Part shown: one piece after another, positions 31,487 through 44,078 of the stretch
How positions within the stretch are numbered: position 1 is the first letter of the stretch
Layout of the letters: the number at the start of each line of letters is the position of its first letter
DNA from: Sipunculus nudus
Taxonomy: Eukaryota > Annelida > Sipuncula > Golfingiida > Sipunculidae
Assembly (NCBI GenBank): GCA_026874595.1
Contig: CM049306.1
Coordinates: forward strand, 65,914,019-65,978,018
Direction of reading: 5' to 3'
DNA length: 64,000 nucleotides
The notes under the pieces: model-generated
What the model was told of the DNA's origin: nothing
The model's database searches: none
The model's input: only the letters and a program-made list of their open reading frames with translations
Position numbers and translations under genes: made by a program

Positions 31487-31612
31487 GGAGCCGCCGCCGA
31501 ATTGAGCCAGCCACCGCCGTTTATTTTATAAGCAAGCCGCCGCCGATAGTTTTCTCTAGCCGCCGAATTGCGCCAGCCGCCGCCGCTTTATAAACACCGG
31601 CTCAGCCGCCGG
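31487..31612. repeat. GCC-rich block (CCGCCGCC units)
   Basis: Four groups of GCCGCCGCC or AGCCGCCG, separated by AT-rich spacers (TTTATTTTATAAGCAA, TAGTTTTCTCTAG), begin after CAGACCTGGGAG. GC-rich against AT-rich flanks. Origin unknown. Confidence 0.7.
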
Positions 31613-33001
31613 TGAAATACTGATAAGCTGATGAAAAAAGGGATATTCGCTTGGATACTTCAGCTTGTTAATAGTTACTACAGTAACATGTTAACACGAA
31701 CCCGTTTCAAGCAGATATCACAGAGCTGCATGGCTTCGCAATGGTAATGCATGATTAATTTTATGGAATTTGTAAATCATTATGTTAGACAGTTAACAAG
31801 GTTCCCGCAAGCCTCTTTTTTCAGACCGGATAACTGGCACATTCCTTGTTTGTTCAAGGGCGTTTCTCTAACCCTGGTTGCTCAAAATAAAGAGTAAAAA
31901 ATGCGAGAATCCAGATCATTCCCAGGTTTATTCAGTCAGATACTGATGCTTGATCATTTAAAGTTATTGAGGTCGATGTGCAATATTTAAAAAAAATATA
32001 TACTGCTCGGTTAATATTCAGGATTAAACGAACGAAAACCATAGGGAAAAGCTGTGATATGTATGGAAAAAATATGCATGCATTTTTGTTATCGTTTCCA
32101 GCCAATATAAGACATTTTAGTGTACGTGTAACCGTGAAACGATGTCGGCAGCCATGCAGCGACCGCTCATAACTACCTCATATTATAATCATGCTACAAA
32201 TGTCATTCGCGTAAACACATATGGATAAATGTCATAAATCCTTGAGTAGAAACTAAACTTTTAAGCGAGTCTGATTGGTTAGCTATTTGAATTTAAAACG
32301 AAAGACCAAATCAGTGTCAAACAGCTGTAGACAATGGCTGCTATAACCAATGACAAACATATTGCTGCATGAACATATTAAGGACACAGGGATGATTGAG
32401 GCTAACACCCGCGAAAATTCATTACAGAATTCCTTTGATTTCAATTAAGACAGGTCACAAATTACGTATACGATTGCGACCTGAAAAGTTCAGCGCAGGA
32501 AAAAAACATGTCGCTCATAGGCTAGGCCAAAAGGATTTCCAGAGATTTCGTGGTTGTGGCAGTGAGTTGGTCTGTTCACATTACATCAAGAAGAATTCAC
32601 AATAGCAAATCAAATTTTCATGATTATTATAAAAAAAACTCTTTGGCTGGAGTTCGATTTTGTACAATTATGTCACCTCTCTCCCTCCTCAAATGACAGA
32701 TTATTACCAAATGTTTTGATTAATTTAGAGACACTCGCGGCTGAAGCATGACTTTCTGTAACGACTGTGAAGTTCGACGGACGTCCGAGGTCCATTTTTC
32801 GTGAAAATGCTCCGTGAATGCCTGCTCTTCTTCCGCTTTTAGCCGGAAACATATTTCCCTGACCAACGTTCTGTTCACCGCTTTGCAGTGTATTTCGCTG
32901 ATCATCGCTGCCCTCAAGGCTTCGTCAAGATCATGTATAACAAACGGTGCCAATACACGCTCTCTAATAGACAAATATGACTATTAATAATACTAATAAT
33001 G
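31613..33001. other. Stretch without a confident gene
   Basis: Mixed-composition DNA. The only frame with gene-like composition is the 84-residue minus-strand one at 32,720-32,974, listed separately. Other short frames (31,978-32,172 and 32,396-32,605) have no recognisable content. Confidence 0.4.
32720..32974 (-). CDS. Unrecognised 84-residue open frame
   Basis: The frame (start MSIRERVLAPFVIHDLDEAL, end at 32,720) has a more gene-like composition than the other short frames nearby: acidic and basic residues mixed, helix-prone, with CpG dinucleotides in the DNA. I recognise no family. It may be a small exon or 5' exon of a host gene on the minus strand, but no splice partners could be identified, and chance is possible. 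Confidence 0.25.
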   Translation of the reverse strand: MSIRERVLAPFVIHDLDEALRAAMISEIHCKAVNRTLVREICFRLKAEEEQAFTEHFHEKWTSDVRRTSQSLQKVMLQPRVSLN

Positions 33002-33835
33002 CGACTATTATTCTTTTTTTTAAATCTGCTTGATATAAAAAAATGTTATAAAATTTTAAATGCGCTAAACAACCCATCAAGTTTGGTATCAACAGAAAGT
33101 TCTTTTAACAGGTAGTCACATAGTATAAATTTTAGAGAGGCATAGTGAGCGTTTTAGAGCAGTCAAATACGACTATTATTCATTTATTTTAATTTCGCGT
33201 GAATTTTTAATGTGTCATAAAATTTTAAATACGCTAAACAACCCATTAAGTATGGTATCAACGGAAAGTACTTTGTACTGGTAGTCACATGGTATGAATT
33301 TTAGAGTGGCACAAGTGAGCGTTTTAGAGCAGTCAGATACGACTATTATTCAATTTTTTAAATTTAGCGTGAATTTTAAAGTGTCTTAAAATGGTAAATA
33401 CGCTAAAGATACCATCAAGTTTGGTATCAACGGAAAGTACTCTTCACAGGTAGTCACATGGTATGAATTTTAGAGTGGCACAAGTGAGCGTTTTAGAGCA
33501 GTCAGATACGACTATTATTCATTTTTTTAATATAGCGTGAATTTTAAAGTGTTATAAAATTTTAATTACGCTAAACAACCCATCAAGTTGGGTATCAACG
33601 GAAAGTACTTTTTACTAGTAGTTATATGGTATGAATTTTAGAGTGGCACAAGTATTTAAAGATATATAACACATACGAATTCACGCGAAATAAAAGAAAT
33701 TGAATAAAAGTCGTATCTGACTGCTCTAAAACGCTCCCTTGTGCCACTCTAAAATTCATACCATATGACTACCAGTAAAACGCACTTCCCGTTTATACCA
33801 AACTTATTGGGCTGTTTAGTGTATTAAAAATCTGT
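33002..33835. repeat. 169-bp tandem repeat with a terminal inverted copy
   Basis: The phrase CGACTATTATTC occurs at 33,002, 33,170, 33,340 and 33,509 (spacings 168-170). Each unit contains GAATTTTAGAGTGGCACAAG and GGTATCAACGGAAAGTAC. From about 33,665 to 33,835 the same unit appears in reverse complement (CTTGTGCCACTCTAAAATTC), producing a large fold-back. The unit length is close to one nucleosome repeat. Confidence 0.88.
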
Positions 33836-34471
33836 GCAGTAACCATATATACATTCTTGGCAGTAACAGTCTATGGCACAGAAGAAAATGTAGTAGTAAG
33901 TTTGTTCTGTGGTTGCTGTTTTACCAGAACATTGTCTGATGTTGGATTTAAAGGGTTTGCATAATTTGCCATTTTTGCTTTAGCCAAGGAATCATATGGT
34001 CGTCTAGTTGCTTGCCGGAATCAGAAAGTTCGGCAAGTATGTTGATCAGTTGGTATGGCTGTTTGGCTGTTTGTTTGTTGGTGCTCTACAAGACACAATT
34101 TTGAACATATTGCTTTGATATTCATAAAGACATAATCAACTAGAATAGAAGCCTATTGTTTTGGGTTATAATCGGTCAGGGTCATTGACACCCCTTATAA
34201 TAGGTTATTTCTTAACTTTGTCAAGAATGTTCGTAACCACATGAAATATAGCGAATTTAATTTGTCATTAAATGCGGTTTCTTCTTGTTCCAAAACCTTC
34301 TCTATCTGTTGTAACCATAGTAATACATTTTTGGGGGGAAAAACCTTGAAAATTCAAATTTAAAAAAAAAAAATTTGTAACTTTGTCATTTTTAAAGCTA
34401 GGGAGGTCTAGTTTTTTTGCGATATGTAGAGTTTTTTAAGAATTGCTCAATTTTCTGCAGATTTATGAAAA

Positions 34472-34490
34472 TGGCCACCAGGGGGCAGTG
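34472..34490 (+). promoter_or_regulatory. CTCF-like motif (closest match in the array)
   Basis: TGGCCACCAGGGGGCAGTG matches the animal CTCF consensus (TGGCCACCAGGGGGCGCTA) at all but three positions and fits the core CCASYAGRKGGCRS exactly. Function in this organism is inferred only from motif similarity. Confidence 0.5.
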
Positions 34491-34620
34491 TATGGCATTT
34501 ATGCGAAATTTCATAAATGATGCCCTAGAGGCCCCAATTTTGAAATAATCACTTTGAAACTCATACATAATATGTTAAATAGAAATATCTCGAAAAGAAT
34601 TTTTCATTTTTCCAATATAG

Positions 34621-34634
34621 CCAGCAGAGGGCGC
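34621..34634 (+). promoter_or_regulatory. CTCF-like core motif
   Basis: CCAGCAGAGGGCGC fits CCASYAGRKGGCRS exactly. It lies about 146 bases after the previous motif in the oldest part of the array. Confidence 0.45.
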
Positions 34635-35739
34635 TGCAGCTAAAATAGGTCTAAGTATGTTTTTTGTCTAATAGTTTCAAAACTATAAACGATGTCAACT
34701 TTTTTAATACAGAAACTGAAATTATAATCAATACGCTTATTCCTTGATACATGTGACCTAATTTTGCGGTTAACATGGTGACCTATTTTAAGCAAAATTC
34801 TTCAAATATTTGCCTTGTGTTTTGTAACTTTGACATTTTTAAAGCTAGAGGGGTTTAGATTTTGCATCATGTAGAGTTCAGTAAGTGTAACAAGATTATA
34901 TTTCATATGGGTGTTCTACAGGAAACAATTTTACAACAATCGCTATGAAACTTCTAGAAAAAGTGTAAAATGGTTAATCCATGGTCCCTATTGTTTTTGG
35001 CTATGACAGTCAAAGGTTAAGGTCAGGGTCATGACATAACATGCCATCCATTTTTTTCGTCGTATCTTTGTTTAAAATAATCGTAGCCACTTAAACTGTA
35101 GCTCATTTTTCATTTCCATTCCTTCCTCTGCAAAATTGTTCCATTCTGCAGTTGTCATAGTTACTCATTTTTGGAAAAATTCATAAAATTAGAAATTTAT
35201 TGTTTGCCGGAAATCTTCGATTTCGGCAAGCATATTGGTTCGTTGCGTATGTCTGATAACCCTCGGTGCCTATTGTTTTTGGCCATGATCGGTCAAAGGT
35301 CAAGGTCAAGGACATCAAAAGTTCTCAAAACGGTTTTTTCTTCATATCTTTTTTTCTATAAAGCGTATCTACTTCAACTGTAGCTTATTTTAATTGTCAT
35401 TCCAAGGCCTTTCATCTAAGGTGTAGCCGACTCAAATTTGTTGTCACCATGGTTACGTATTTTCGGGTAAAAGTGATAAAAATCGAAAATCAATGGACTA
35501 ATTTTTCTAACTTTGTCAGTTTTAAATCTAGAGAGGTCTAGGTTTTTGCACCAGATAGTACTAAATAAGCTTTTTATCATACAAGTGAAAGTCTCGTAAA
35601 ATCTCGCACCATTTCACGCCAAACGAGAGTTTCCGAGATTTCATTAAATATGACTTACAGGTCGCATTTTTTTAACAGTGGCTTTGAAATTGACATATTT
35701 CTGTCATTTATAAATATCTCGAAATCAATTTTTCATTTT

Positions 35740-36365
35740 TCCGAAATAGCCACCAGGGGGCGTGGTACATGAAACACTGTAACATTCATTTTTCTGCAAT
35801 ATCTAAAAAAATATCAAACGTGACACCATTTTTTTTGTCGTATCTGAAACTAGGAACATTGGCTTATTCCTCCGGACATGTAGCTTTGTGCTGCCGTTAC
35901 CATGGTTACCAAATTTTGGGGTAAAATTTGACAATCTGAAAATACGGAGTTACCTGCTTCTATCTCTGTTGATATTTGCGATAGAAAGGTCTGGTTTTTG
36001 GCGTTAGACAGCATCCCTCTAGTTCTAAGTCATTCAATCGCGAGTCTTGTCATATCTCGCACCGTTTCTCGTGAAACGAGAACACGTGACCATTCAAAGA
36101 AATGCCTATAATTGTGTCATTTTTTACGCTACAGACACATGGTTTTCAGCGCTGGATAGTGGCTGACACTCGCAGTCACATTCAGGGGTCACATTGTAAG
36201 TCTAGTCAAATCTCGCGCCGTGTTTCACCAAACCACAAGTCACGTGCCGTCGCCGCAAGTGGCGGCAGGGTCCTTACGGGGGGGCAGCCGGCGTGTGCAG
36301 CGGTGCGTGTCGGCCTTTCCGGGCCCTATCTATTATCATACATGTTGGAGGCACAGTCCAAACTT
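35740..36365 (+). repeat. Inserted module, copy 1 (with GC-rich end)
   Basis: This segment (from about GCCACCAGGGGGCGTGG through GATAGAAAGGTC and CGTTTCTCGTGAAA to a GC-rich stretch at 36,220-36,330 with GGCAGGGTCCTTACGG) reappears at about 46,516-47,150 and in part at 63,398-63,960. It leads into the palindromic minisatellite. Confidence 0.85.
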
Positions 36366-36367
36366 TA

Positions 36368-36965
36368 TTGCTTGCCGGAAATCTTCGATTTTCGCAAGCA
36401 TGTTGGTCAGTTCCGTATGTTTGTTACTTGCCGGAATCAAAGATTTCGGCAAGTATGTTGGTCAGTTCCGTATGTTTGTTGCTTGCCGGAATCAAAGATT
36501 CGGCAAGCATGTTCATCACCCGCGTATGTTTGTTACTTGCCGGAATCAAAGATTCGGCAAGTATGTTCATCACCCGCGTATGTTTGTTTGTTGCTTGCCG
36601 GAAATCTTCGATTTCCGCAAGCATGTTCGTCAGTTGCGTATGTCTGTTTGTTACTTGCCGGAATCAAAGATTTTGACAGGTATGTTGATCAGTCCCGTAT
36701 GTTTGTTTGTTGCTTGCCGGAATCAAAGATTTCGGCAAGCATATTGGTCAGTTGCGTATGTCTGTTTGTTGCTTGCCGGAAATCTTCGATTTCTGCAAGC
36801 AGGTTGGTCAGTCGCGGATGTCTGTTTGTCTGTTTGTTGCTTGCCGGAAATCTTCGATTTCTGCAAGCAGGTTGGTCAGTCGCGGATGTCTGTTTGTCTG
36901 TTTGTTGCTTGCCGGAAATCTTCGATTTCTGCAAGCAGGTTGGTCAGTTGCGGATGTCTGTTTGT
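36368..36965 (+). repeat. Palindromic minisatellite, about 10 units
   Basis: Units of 55-66 bp each begin with a dyad: either GCTTGCCGGAATC and its near-complement around AAA, or the form GCTTGCCGGAAATC with TTC then GATTTCTGCAAGC. They are joined by spacers such as ATGTTGGTCAGTTCCGTATG and TGTTTGTC runs. Unit starts are near 36,368, 36,427, 36,480, 36,535, 36,592, 36,651, 36,711, 36,770, 36,836 and 36,902. One- or two-unit copies occur at 34,010, 39,047, 42,584, 45,474, 47,147, 50,742, 54,563 and 63,153. Open frames in all plus frames and two minus frames span it. Confidence 0.92.
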
Positions 36966-37559
36966 CTGTTTGTTTGTTTGTTTGTCTGTCTGTCTGTCTG
37001 TGTACTCTCTACAGGCCACAATTTTCCAGCAATTGCTTTCAAACTTATACAGCTGGTAGACAATCAAAAGTCCTCGAGGCCTATTGTTATTGGGCGACAT
37101 AGGTCCAAGGTCAAGGTCAAGGTCATCAAAAGTATACAAAACGGTTTTTTGTTCATATCTGTGTTAATATTGGTCGTATCTACTTCAACAGTAGCTCATT
37201 TTAATCGTCATTCCAAGGCCTGTTTTCTGGTGTGTAGCTGACTCAATTTGCGGTAACCATGGTAATGCATTTTTGGGGAAAAGTGCTGATATTTTTCTAA
37301 ATTTGTCAGTTTTAAAGCTACAGAGGTCTAGTTTTTTTGCTTCAGGTAGCATTCACCTAGTACTACAAGATTCTATTAAGAGTCTCGCAATATCTCGTAT
37401 AATATCTCGTCAAATGAGATAATTGGAGATTTCAGTAATCTTGCCCTGGAGGCCACAGTTTTGCAGGAATCTTTTTGAAACTGGCATATCTTAAGTCCTA
37501 CACTATTATCTCGAAATCAATTTTTCATTTTTTTAATTCGGCCGCTAGGGGGCGCTTGG

Positions 37560-40498
37560 TGCAAACCTCTCCAACATATCATGTTTTGGCAATATCTCCA
37601 AAATTATAAGCCTCAATTACATAAACTATACCTTATTTTCTTCCTCTGAGTCTTTTCAAAATCCTGGTGTAGTCATTTCGACTCAATCTTGAGTCACTTT
37701 GTCAGTGTGTCCGTCTGTTTCTCAGTTGTCCTCAAATCCGCTTGCTTGCCGGTTCTTGCGTCTCACATATAGCATTCTACAGGACACAGTTTTGAAAGAA
37801 TCTTTTTAAAACTATTACATCTTATGTCTCACACTAATATCTCGAAAACGATTTTTCATTTTCCAGAATTGGCCGCTAGGTGGCGGTGCACTCAAACTTG
37901 CACAACATATCATTTTTTGGTCATATCTCCAAAACTATAAACATCATTTACATAAACTATAGCTTATTTTCTTCCTCTGGGTCTTTCCAAAAACCTGGTG
38001 TATTCATTTGGTCTCAATCTTGAGTCACTTTGTCTGTGTGTCCGTCTGTTTCTCAGTTGTCCTCAAATTCGCTTGCTTGCCGGTTCTTGCGTCTCACATA
38101 TAGCATTCTACAGGCCACAGTTTTGAAAGAATCCTTTTAAAACTATTACATCTTATGTCTTACACTAATATCTCGAAACCCATTTTTCATTTTCCAGAAT
38201 TGGCCGCTAGGGGGCGGTGCACTCAAACTTGCACAATATATCATTTTTTGGCCATATCTCCAAAACTATAAACATCATTTACATAAACTATAGCTTATTT
38301 TCTTCCTCTGGGTCTTTCCAAAAACCTGTCGTATTCATTTGGTCACTATCTTGAGTCACTTTGTCTGTGTGTCCGTCTGTTTCTCAGTTGTCCTCAAATT
38401 CGCTTGCTTGCCGGTTCTTGCGTCTCACATATAGCATTCAACAGGCCACAGTTTTGAAAGAATCCTTTTAAAACTATTACATCTTATGTCTTACACTAAT
38501 ATCTCGAAACCCATTTTTCATTTTCCAGAATTGGCCGCTAGGGGGCGGTGCACTCAAACTTGCACAACATATCATTTTTTGGCCATATCTCCAAAACTAT
38601 TAACCTCATTTACATAAAATTATAGCTTATTATCTTCCTCTTAGGTTTCTTCATAACATGATTAAGTCATCTGTTCTCAATCTTGGGTCAGTATGTTTGT
38701 CTGTTTGTCAGTTGTCCTCAATTTTGCCTGCTTCCTGGTTCTTGCGTCTCACATGTAGCATTCTACTGGCCACAGTTTTGAAGGAATCGTTTTGTAAATT
38801 ACACTTGTCATATATCGTGATGATATCTGGAAGTCCTATGTTTATTATTCAAATAAGTCAAAGGTCAAGGTCAAGGTGATCAAAATATATCAAAATCTTA
38901 TTTTCTTTAGAACTTTGTTAATATTGGTTCTTTCTTCACAAACTATGGATTATTTTCTTTCACTTTGACACTGCTCGTTCATCTGACTAACTTTAAATCA
39001 TTTCCGGCAAGCGCGTGACCTCAGGTCATCTAGTTTGTTGCTTGCCGGAAATCTTCGATTTCTGCAAGCAGGTTGGTCAGTCGCGGATGTCTGTTTGTCT
39101 GTTTGTTTGTTTGTCTGTCTGTCTGTGTACTCTCTACAGGCCACAATTTTCCAGCAATTGCTTTCAAACTTATACAGCTGGTAGACAAGCAAAAGTCCTG
39201 GAGGCCTATTGTTTTTGGGCATTATAGGTCAAATGTCAAGGTCAAGGTCATCAAAAGTATACAAAACGGTTTTTTGTTCATATCTGTGTTAATATTGATC
39301 GTATCTACTTCAACTGTAGCTCATTTTAATCGTCATTCCAAGGCCTGTCTTCTGGTGTGTAGCTGACTCAATTTTCGGTAACCATGGTAACGCATTTTTG
39401 GGGAAAAGTGCTGATATTTTTCTAAATTTGTCAGTTTTATAGCTACAGAGGTCTAGTTTTTTGCTTCAGGTAGCATTCACCTAGTACTACAAGATTCTAT
39501 TAAGAGTCTCGCAATATCTCGTATGATATCTCGTCAAACGAGATATTTCGAGATTTCAGTAATCTTGCCCTGGAGGCCACAGTTTTGCAGGAATCTTTTT
39601 GAAACTGACATATCGTAAGTCCTACACTATTATCTCGAAATCAATTTTTCATTTTTTGAATTCGGCCGCTAGGGGGCGCTGGCTGCAAACCTCTCCAACA
39701 TATCATGTTTTGGCAATATCTCCAAAATTATAAGCCTCAATTACAAAAACTATAGTTTATTTTTTTCCTCTAAGTCTTCTTCATGAACTCGTTTAGTCAT
39801 CTGGTCTCAATCTTGTGTCACTTTGTCTGTGTGTCTGTTTCTCAGTTGTCCTCAAATCTGCTTGCTTGCCGGTTCTTGCGTCTCACATATAGCATTCTAC
39901 AGGCCACAGTTTTGAAATAATCTTTTTAAAACTATTACATCTTATGTCTTACACTAATATCTCGAAACGGATTTTTCATTTTCCAGAATTGGCCGCTAGG
40001 GGGCGGTGCACTCAAACTTCCACAACATATCATTTTTTGGCCATATCTCCAAAACTATTAACCTCATTTACATAAACTATAGCTTATTATCTTCCTCTGA
40101 GGTTTCTCCATCACATGATTAAGTCAACTGGTCTCAATCTTGGGTCAGTTTGTCAGTATGTTTGTCTGTTTTTCAGTTGTTCAATTTCGCCTGCTTCCTG
40201 GTTCTTGCTTCTCACATGTAGCATTCTACTGGCCACAGTTTTCCAGGAATCGTTTTGTAAATTATACTTGTCATATATCGTGATGATATCTCGAAGTCCT
40301 ATGTTTATTATTCAAATAAGTCAGAGGTCAAGGTCAAGGTGATCAAAATATATCAAAATCTTATTTACTTTAGAACTTTGTTAATATTGGTTCTTTCTTC
40401 ACAAAGTATGGATTATTTTCTTTCACTTTGACACTGCTCGTTCATCTGACAAATTTTACATCATTTCCGGCAAGCGCGTGACCTCAGGTCATCTAGTT

Positions 40499-40529
<31 letters not shown>

Positions 40530-41108
40530 GTACTCTCTACAGGCCATAATTTTAAGGCAATTGCCTTATAACTTATACAGCTGGTAGACAAGCAAAAGTC
40601 CTCGGGGCCTATTGTTTTTGGGCAATACAGGTCAAAGGTCAAGGTCAAGGTCAGCAAAAGTTCTCAAAACGGTTTTTTCTTCATATCTTTGTCACTATTA
40701 GTCGTATCTTCTTCAAACATAGCTCATTTTAAACGTCATTCCAAGGCCAGTCATCTGGTGTGTAGCTGACTCAAATTTGCCGTAACCATGGTTACGATTT
40801 TTTGGGAAAAAGTCATGATATTCTGAAATAAGGGGTCTTATTTTTCTAACTTTGTCAGTTTTAAAGCTAGAGAGGTCTAGTTTTCTGCATCAGGTAGCAT
40901 TTAACAAGTACTGCAAGATTTTATTAAAATTCTCGCGATATCTCGTACAGTTTCTCGTCAAACGAGATATTTCGAGATTTCAGTAATCTTGCCCTGGAGG
41001 CCACAGTTTTGCAGGAATCTTTTTGAAACTGACATATTGAAAGTCCTACACTATTATCTCGAAATCAATTTTTCATTTTTTTAATTCGGCCGCTAGGGGG
41101 CGCTGGGT
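37560..41108 (+). repeat. 3.55-kb higher-order repeat, copy 1
   Basis: Landmarks at 37,741, 38,658, 38,998 and 40,115 recur 3,548-3,549 bases later (41,289, 42,206, 42,546 and 43,664). The block holds four 331-bp subunits, one minisatellite unit, a further head and two subunits, then a third head. Confidence 0.93.
40629..40653 (+). promoter_or_regulatory. AGGTCA half-site cluster (representative)
   Basis: Four AGGTCA half-sites in tandem: the first pair is spaced by one base (DR1: AGGTCAAAGGTCA), the following ones directly abut (DR0). About 27 such clusters occur in the array, one per long unit and often a second short one. Nuclear receptor binding is inferred from motif only. Confidence 0.4.
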
Positions 41109-44047
41109 GCAAACCTCTCCAACATATCATGTTTTGGCAATATCTCCAAAATTATAAGCCTCAATTACATAAACTATAGCTTATTTTCTTCCTCTGAGTC
41201 TTTTCAAAATCCTGGTGTAGTCATTTCGACTCAATCTTGAGTCACTTTGTCAGTGTGTCCGTCTGTTTCTCAGTTGTCCTCAAATCCGCTTGCTTGCCGG
41301 TTCTTGCGTCTCACATATAGCATTCTACAGGACACAGTTTTGAAAGAATCTTTTTAAAACTATTACATCTTATGTCTCACACTAATATCTCGAAAACGAT
41401 TTTTCATTTTCCAGAATTGGCCGCTAGGTGGCGGTGCACTCAAACTTGCACAACATATCATTTTTTGGTCATATCTCCAAAACTATAAACATCATTTACA
41501 TAAACTATAGCTTATTTTCTTCCTCTGGGTCTTTCCAAAAATCTGGTGTATTCATTTGGTCTCAATCTTGAGTCACTTTGTCTGTGTGTCCGTCTGTTTC
41601 TCAGTTGTCCTCAAATTCGCTTGCTTGCCGGTTCTTGCGTCTCACATATAGCATTCTACAGGCCACAGTTTTGAAAGAATCCTTTTAAAACTATTACATC
41701 TTATGTCTTACACTAATATCTCGAAACCCATTTTTCATTTTCCAGAATTGGCCGCTAGGGGGCGGTGCACTCAAACTTGCACAATATATCATTTTTTGGC
41801 CATATCTCCAAAACTATAAACATCATTTACATAAACTATAGCTTATTTTCTTCCTCTGGGTCTTTCCAAAAACCTGGTGTATTCATTTGGTCACTATCTT
41901 GAGTCACTTTGTCTGTGTGTCCGTCTGTTTCTCAGTTGTCCTCAAATTCGCTTGCTTGCTGGTTCTTGCGTCTCACATATAGCATTCAACAGGCCACAGT
42001 TTTGAAAGAATCCTTTTAAAACTATTACATCTTATGTCTTACACTAATATCTCGAAACCCATTTTTCATTTTCCAGAATTGGCCGCTAGGGGGCGGTGCA
42101 CTCAAACTTGCACAACATATCATTTTTTGGCCATATCTCCAAAACTATTAACCTCATTTACATAAAATTATAGCTTATTATCTTCCTCTTAGGTTTCTTC
42201 ATAACATGATTAAGTCATCTGTTCTCAATCTTGGGTCAGTATGTTTGTCTGTTTGTCAGTTGTCCTCAATTTTGCCTGCTTCCTGGTTCTTGCGTCTCAC
42301 ATGTAGCATTCTACTGGCCACAGTTTTGAAGGAATCGTTTTGTAAATTACACTTGTCATATATCGTGATGATATCTGGAAGTCCTATGTTTATTATTCAA
42401 ATAAGTCAAAGGTCAAGGTCAAGGTGATCAAAATATATCAAAATCTTATTTTCTTTAGAACTTTGTTAATATTGGTTCTTTCTTCACAAACTATGGATTA
42501 TTTTCTTTCACTTTGACACTGCTCGTTCATCTGACTAACTTTAAATCATTTCCGGCAAGCGCGTGACCTCAGGTCATCTAGTTTGTTGCTTGCCGGAAAT
42601 CTTCGATTTCTGCAAGCAGGTTGGTCAGTCGCGGATGTCTGTTTGTCTGTTTGTTTGTTTGTCTGTCTGTCTGTGTACTCTCTACAGGCCACTATTTTCC
42701 AGCAATTGCTTTCAAACTTATACAGCTGGTAGACAAGCAAAAGTCCTGGAGGCCTATTGTTTTTGGGCATTATAGGTCAAATGTCAAGGTCAAGGTCATC
42801 AAAAGTATACAAAACGGTTTTTTGTTCATATCTGTGTTAATATTGATCGTATCTACTTCAACAGTAGCTCATTTTAATCGTCATTCCAAGGCCTGTCTTC
42901 TGGTGTGTAGCTGACTCAATTTTCGGTAACCATGGTAACGCATTTTTGGGGAAAAGTGCTGATATTTTTCTAAATTTGTCAGTTTTATAGCTACAGAGGT
43001 CTAGTTTTTTGCTTCAGGTAGCATTCACCTAGTACTACAAGATTCTATTAAGAGTCTCGCAATATCTCGTATGATATCTCGTCAAACGAGATATTTCGAG
43101 ATTTCAGTAATCTTGCCCTGGAGGCCACAGTTTTGCAGGAATCTTTTTGAAACTGACATATCGTAAGTCCTACACTATTATCTCGAAATCAATTTTTCAT
43201 TTTTTGAATTCGGCCGCTAGGGGGCGCTGGCTGCAAACCTCTCCAACATATCATGTTTTGGCAATATCTCCAAAATTATAAGCCTCAATTACAAAAAACT
43301 ATAGTTTATTTTTTTCCTCTAAGTCTTCTTTATGAACTCGTTTAGTCATCTGGTCTCAATCTTGTGTCACTTTGTCTGTGTGTCTGTTTCTCAGTTGTCC
43401 TCAAATCTGCTTGCTTGCCGGTTCTTGCGTCTCACATATAGCATTCTACAGGCCACAGTTTTGAAATAATCTTTTTAAAACTATTACATCTTATGTCTTA
43501 CACTAATATCTCGAAACGGATTTTTCATTTTCCAGAATTGGCCGCTAGGGGGCGGTGCACTCAAACTTCCACAACATATCATTTTTTGGCCATATCTCCA
43601 AAACTATTAACCTCATTTACATAAACTATAGCTTATTATCTTCCTCTGAGGTTTCTCCATCACATGATTAAGTCAACTGGTCTCAATCTTGGGTCAGTTT
43701 GTCAGTATGTTTGTCTGTTTTTCAGTTGTTCAATTTCGCCTGCTTCCTGGTTCTTGCTTCTCACATGTAGCATTCTACTGGCCACAGTTTTCCAGGAATC
43801 GTTTTGTAAATTACACTTGTCATATATCGTGATGATATCTCGAAGTCCTATGTTTATTATTCAAATAAGTCAGAGGTCAAGGTCAAGGTGATCAAAATAT
43901 ATCAAAATCTTATTTACTTTAGAACTTTGTTAATATTGGTTCTTTCTTCACAAAGTATGGATTATTTTCTTTCACTTTGACACTGCTCGTTCATCTGACA
44001 AATTTTACATCATTTCCGGCAAGCGCGTGACCTCAGGTCATCTAGTT

Positions 44048-44078
<31 letters not shown>

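Noticed and set aside
36368-36965. CRISPR array
   Set aside because: The palindromic repeat and regular spacing resemble one, but the spacers are near-identical to each other, no cas genes exist, and the context is an animal genome.
36102-37241. A 379-residue open frame (and overlapping frames of 279, 131 and 127 residues) as a protein-coding gene
   Set aside because: Three plus frames and two minus frames are open across the same minisatellite. The translations are the repeat unit read in each frame (for example CLPEIFDF and ACRKSSI), so the openness reflects the repeat and not selection.
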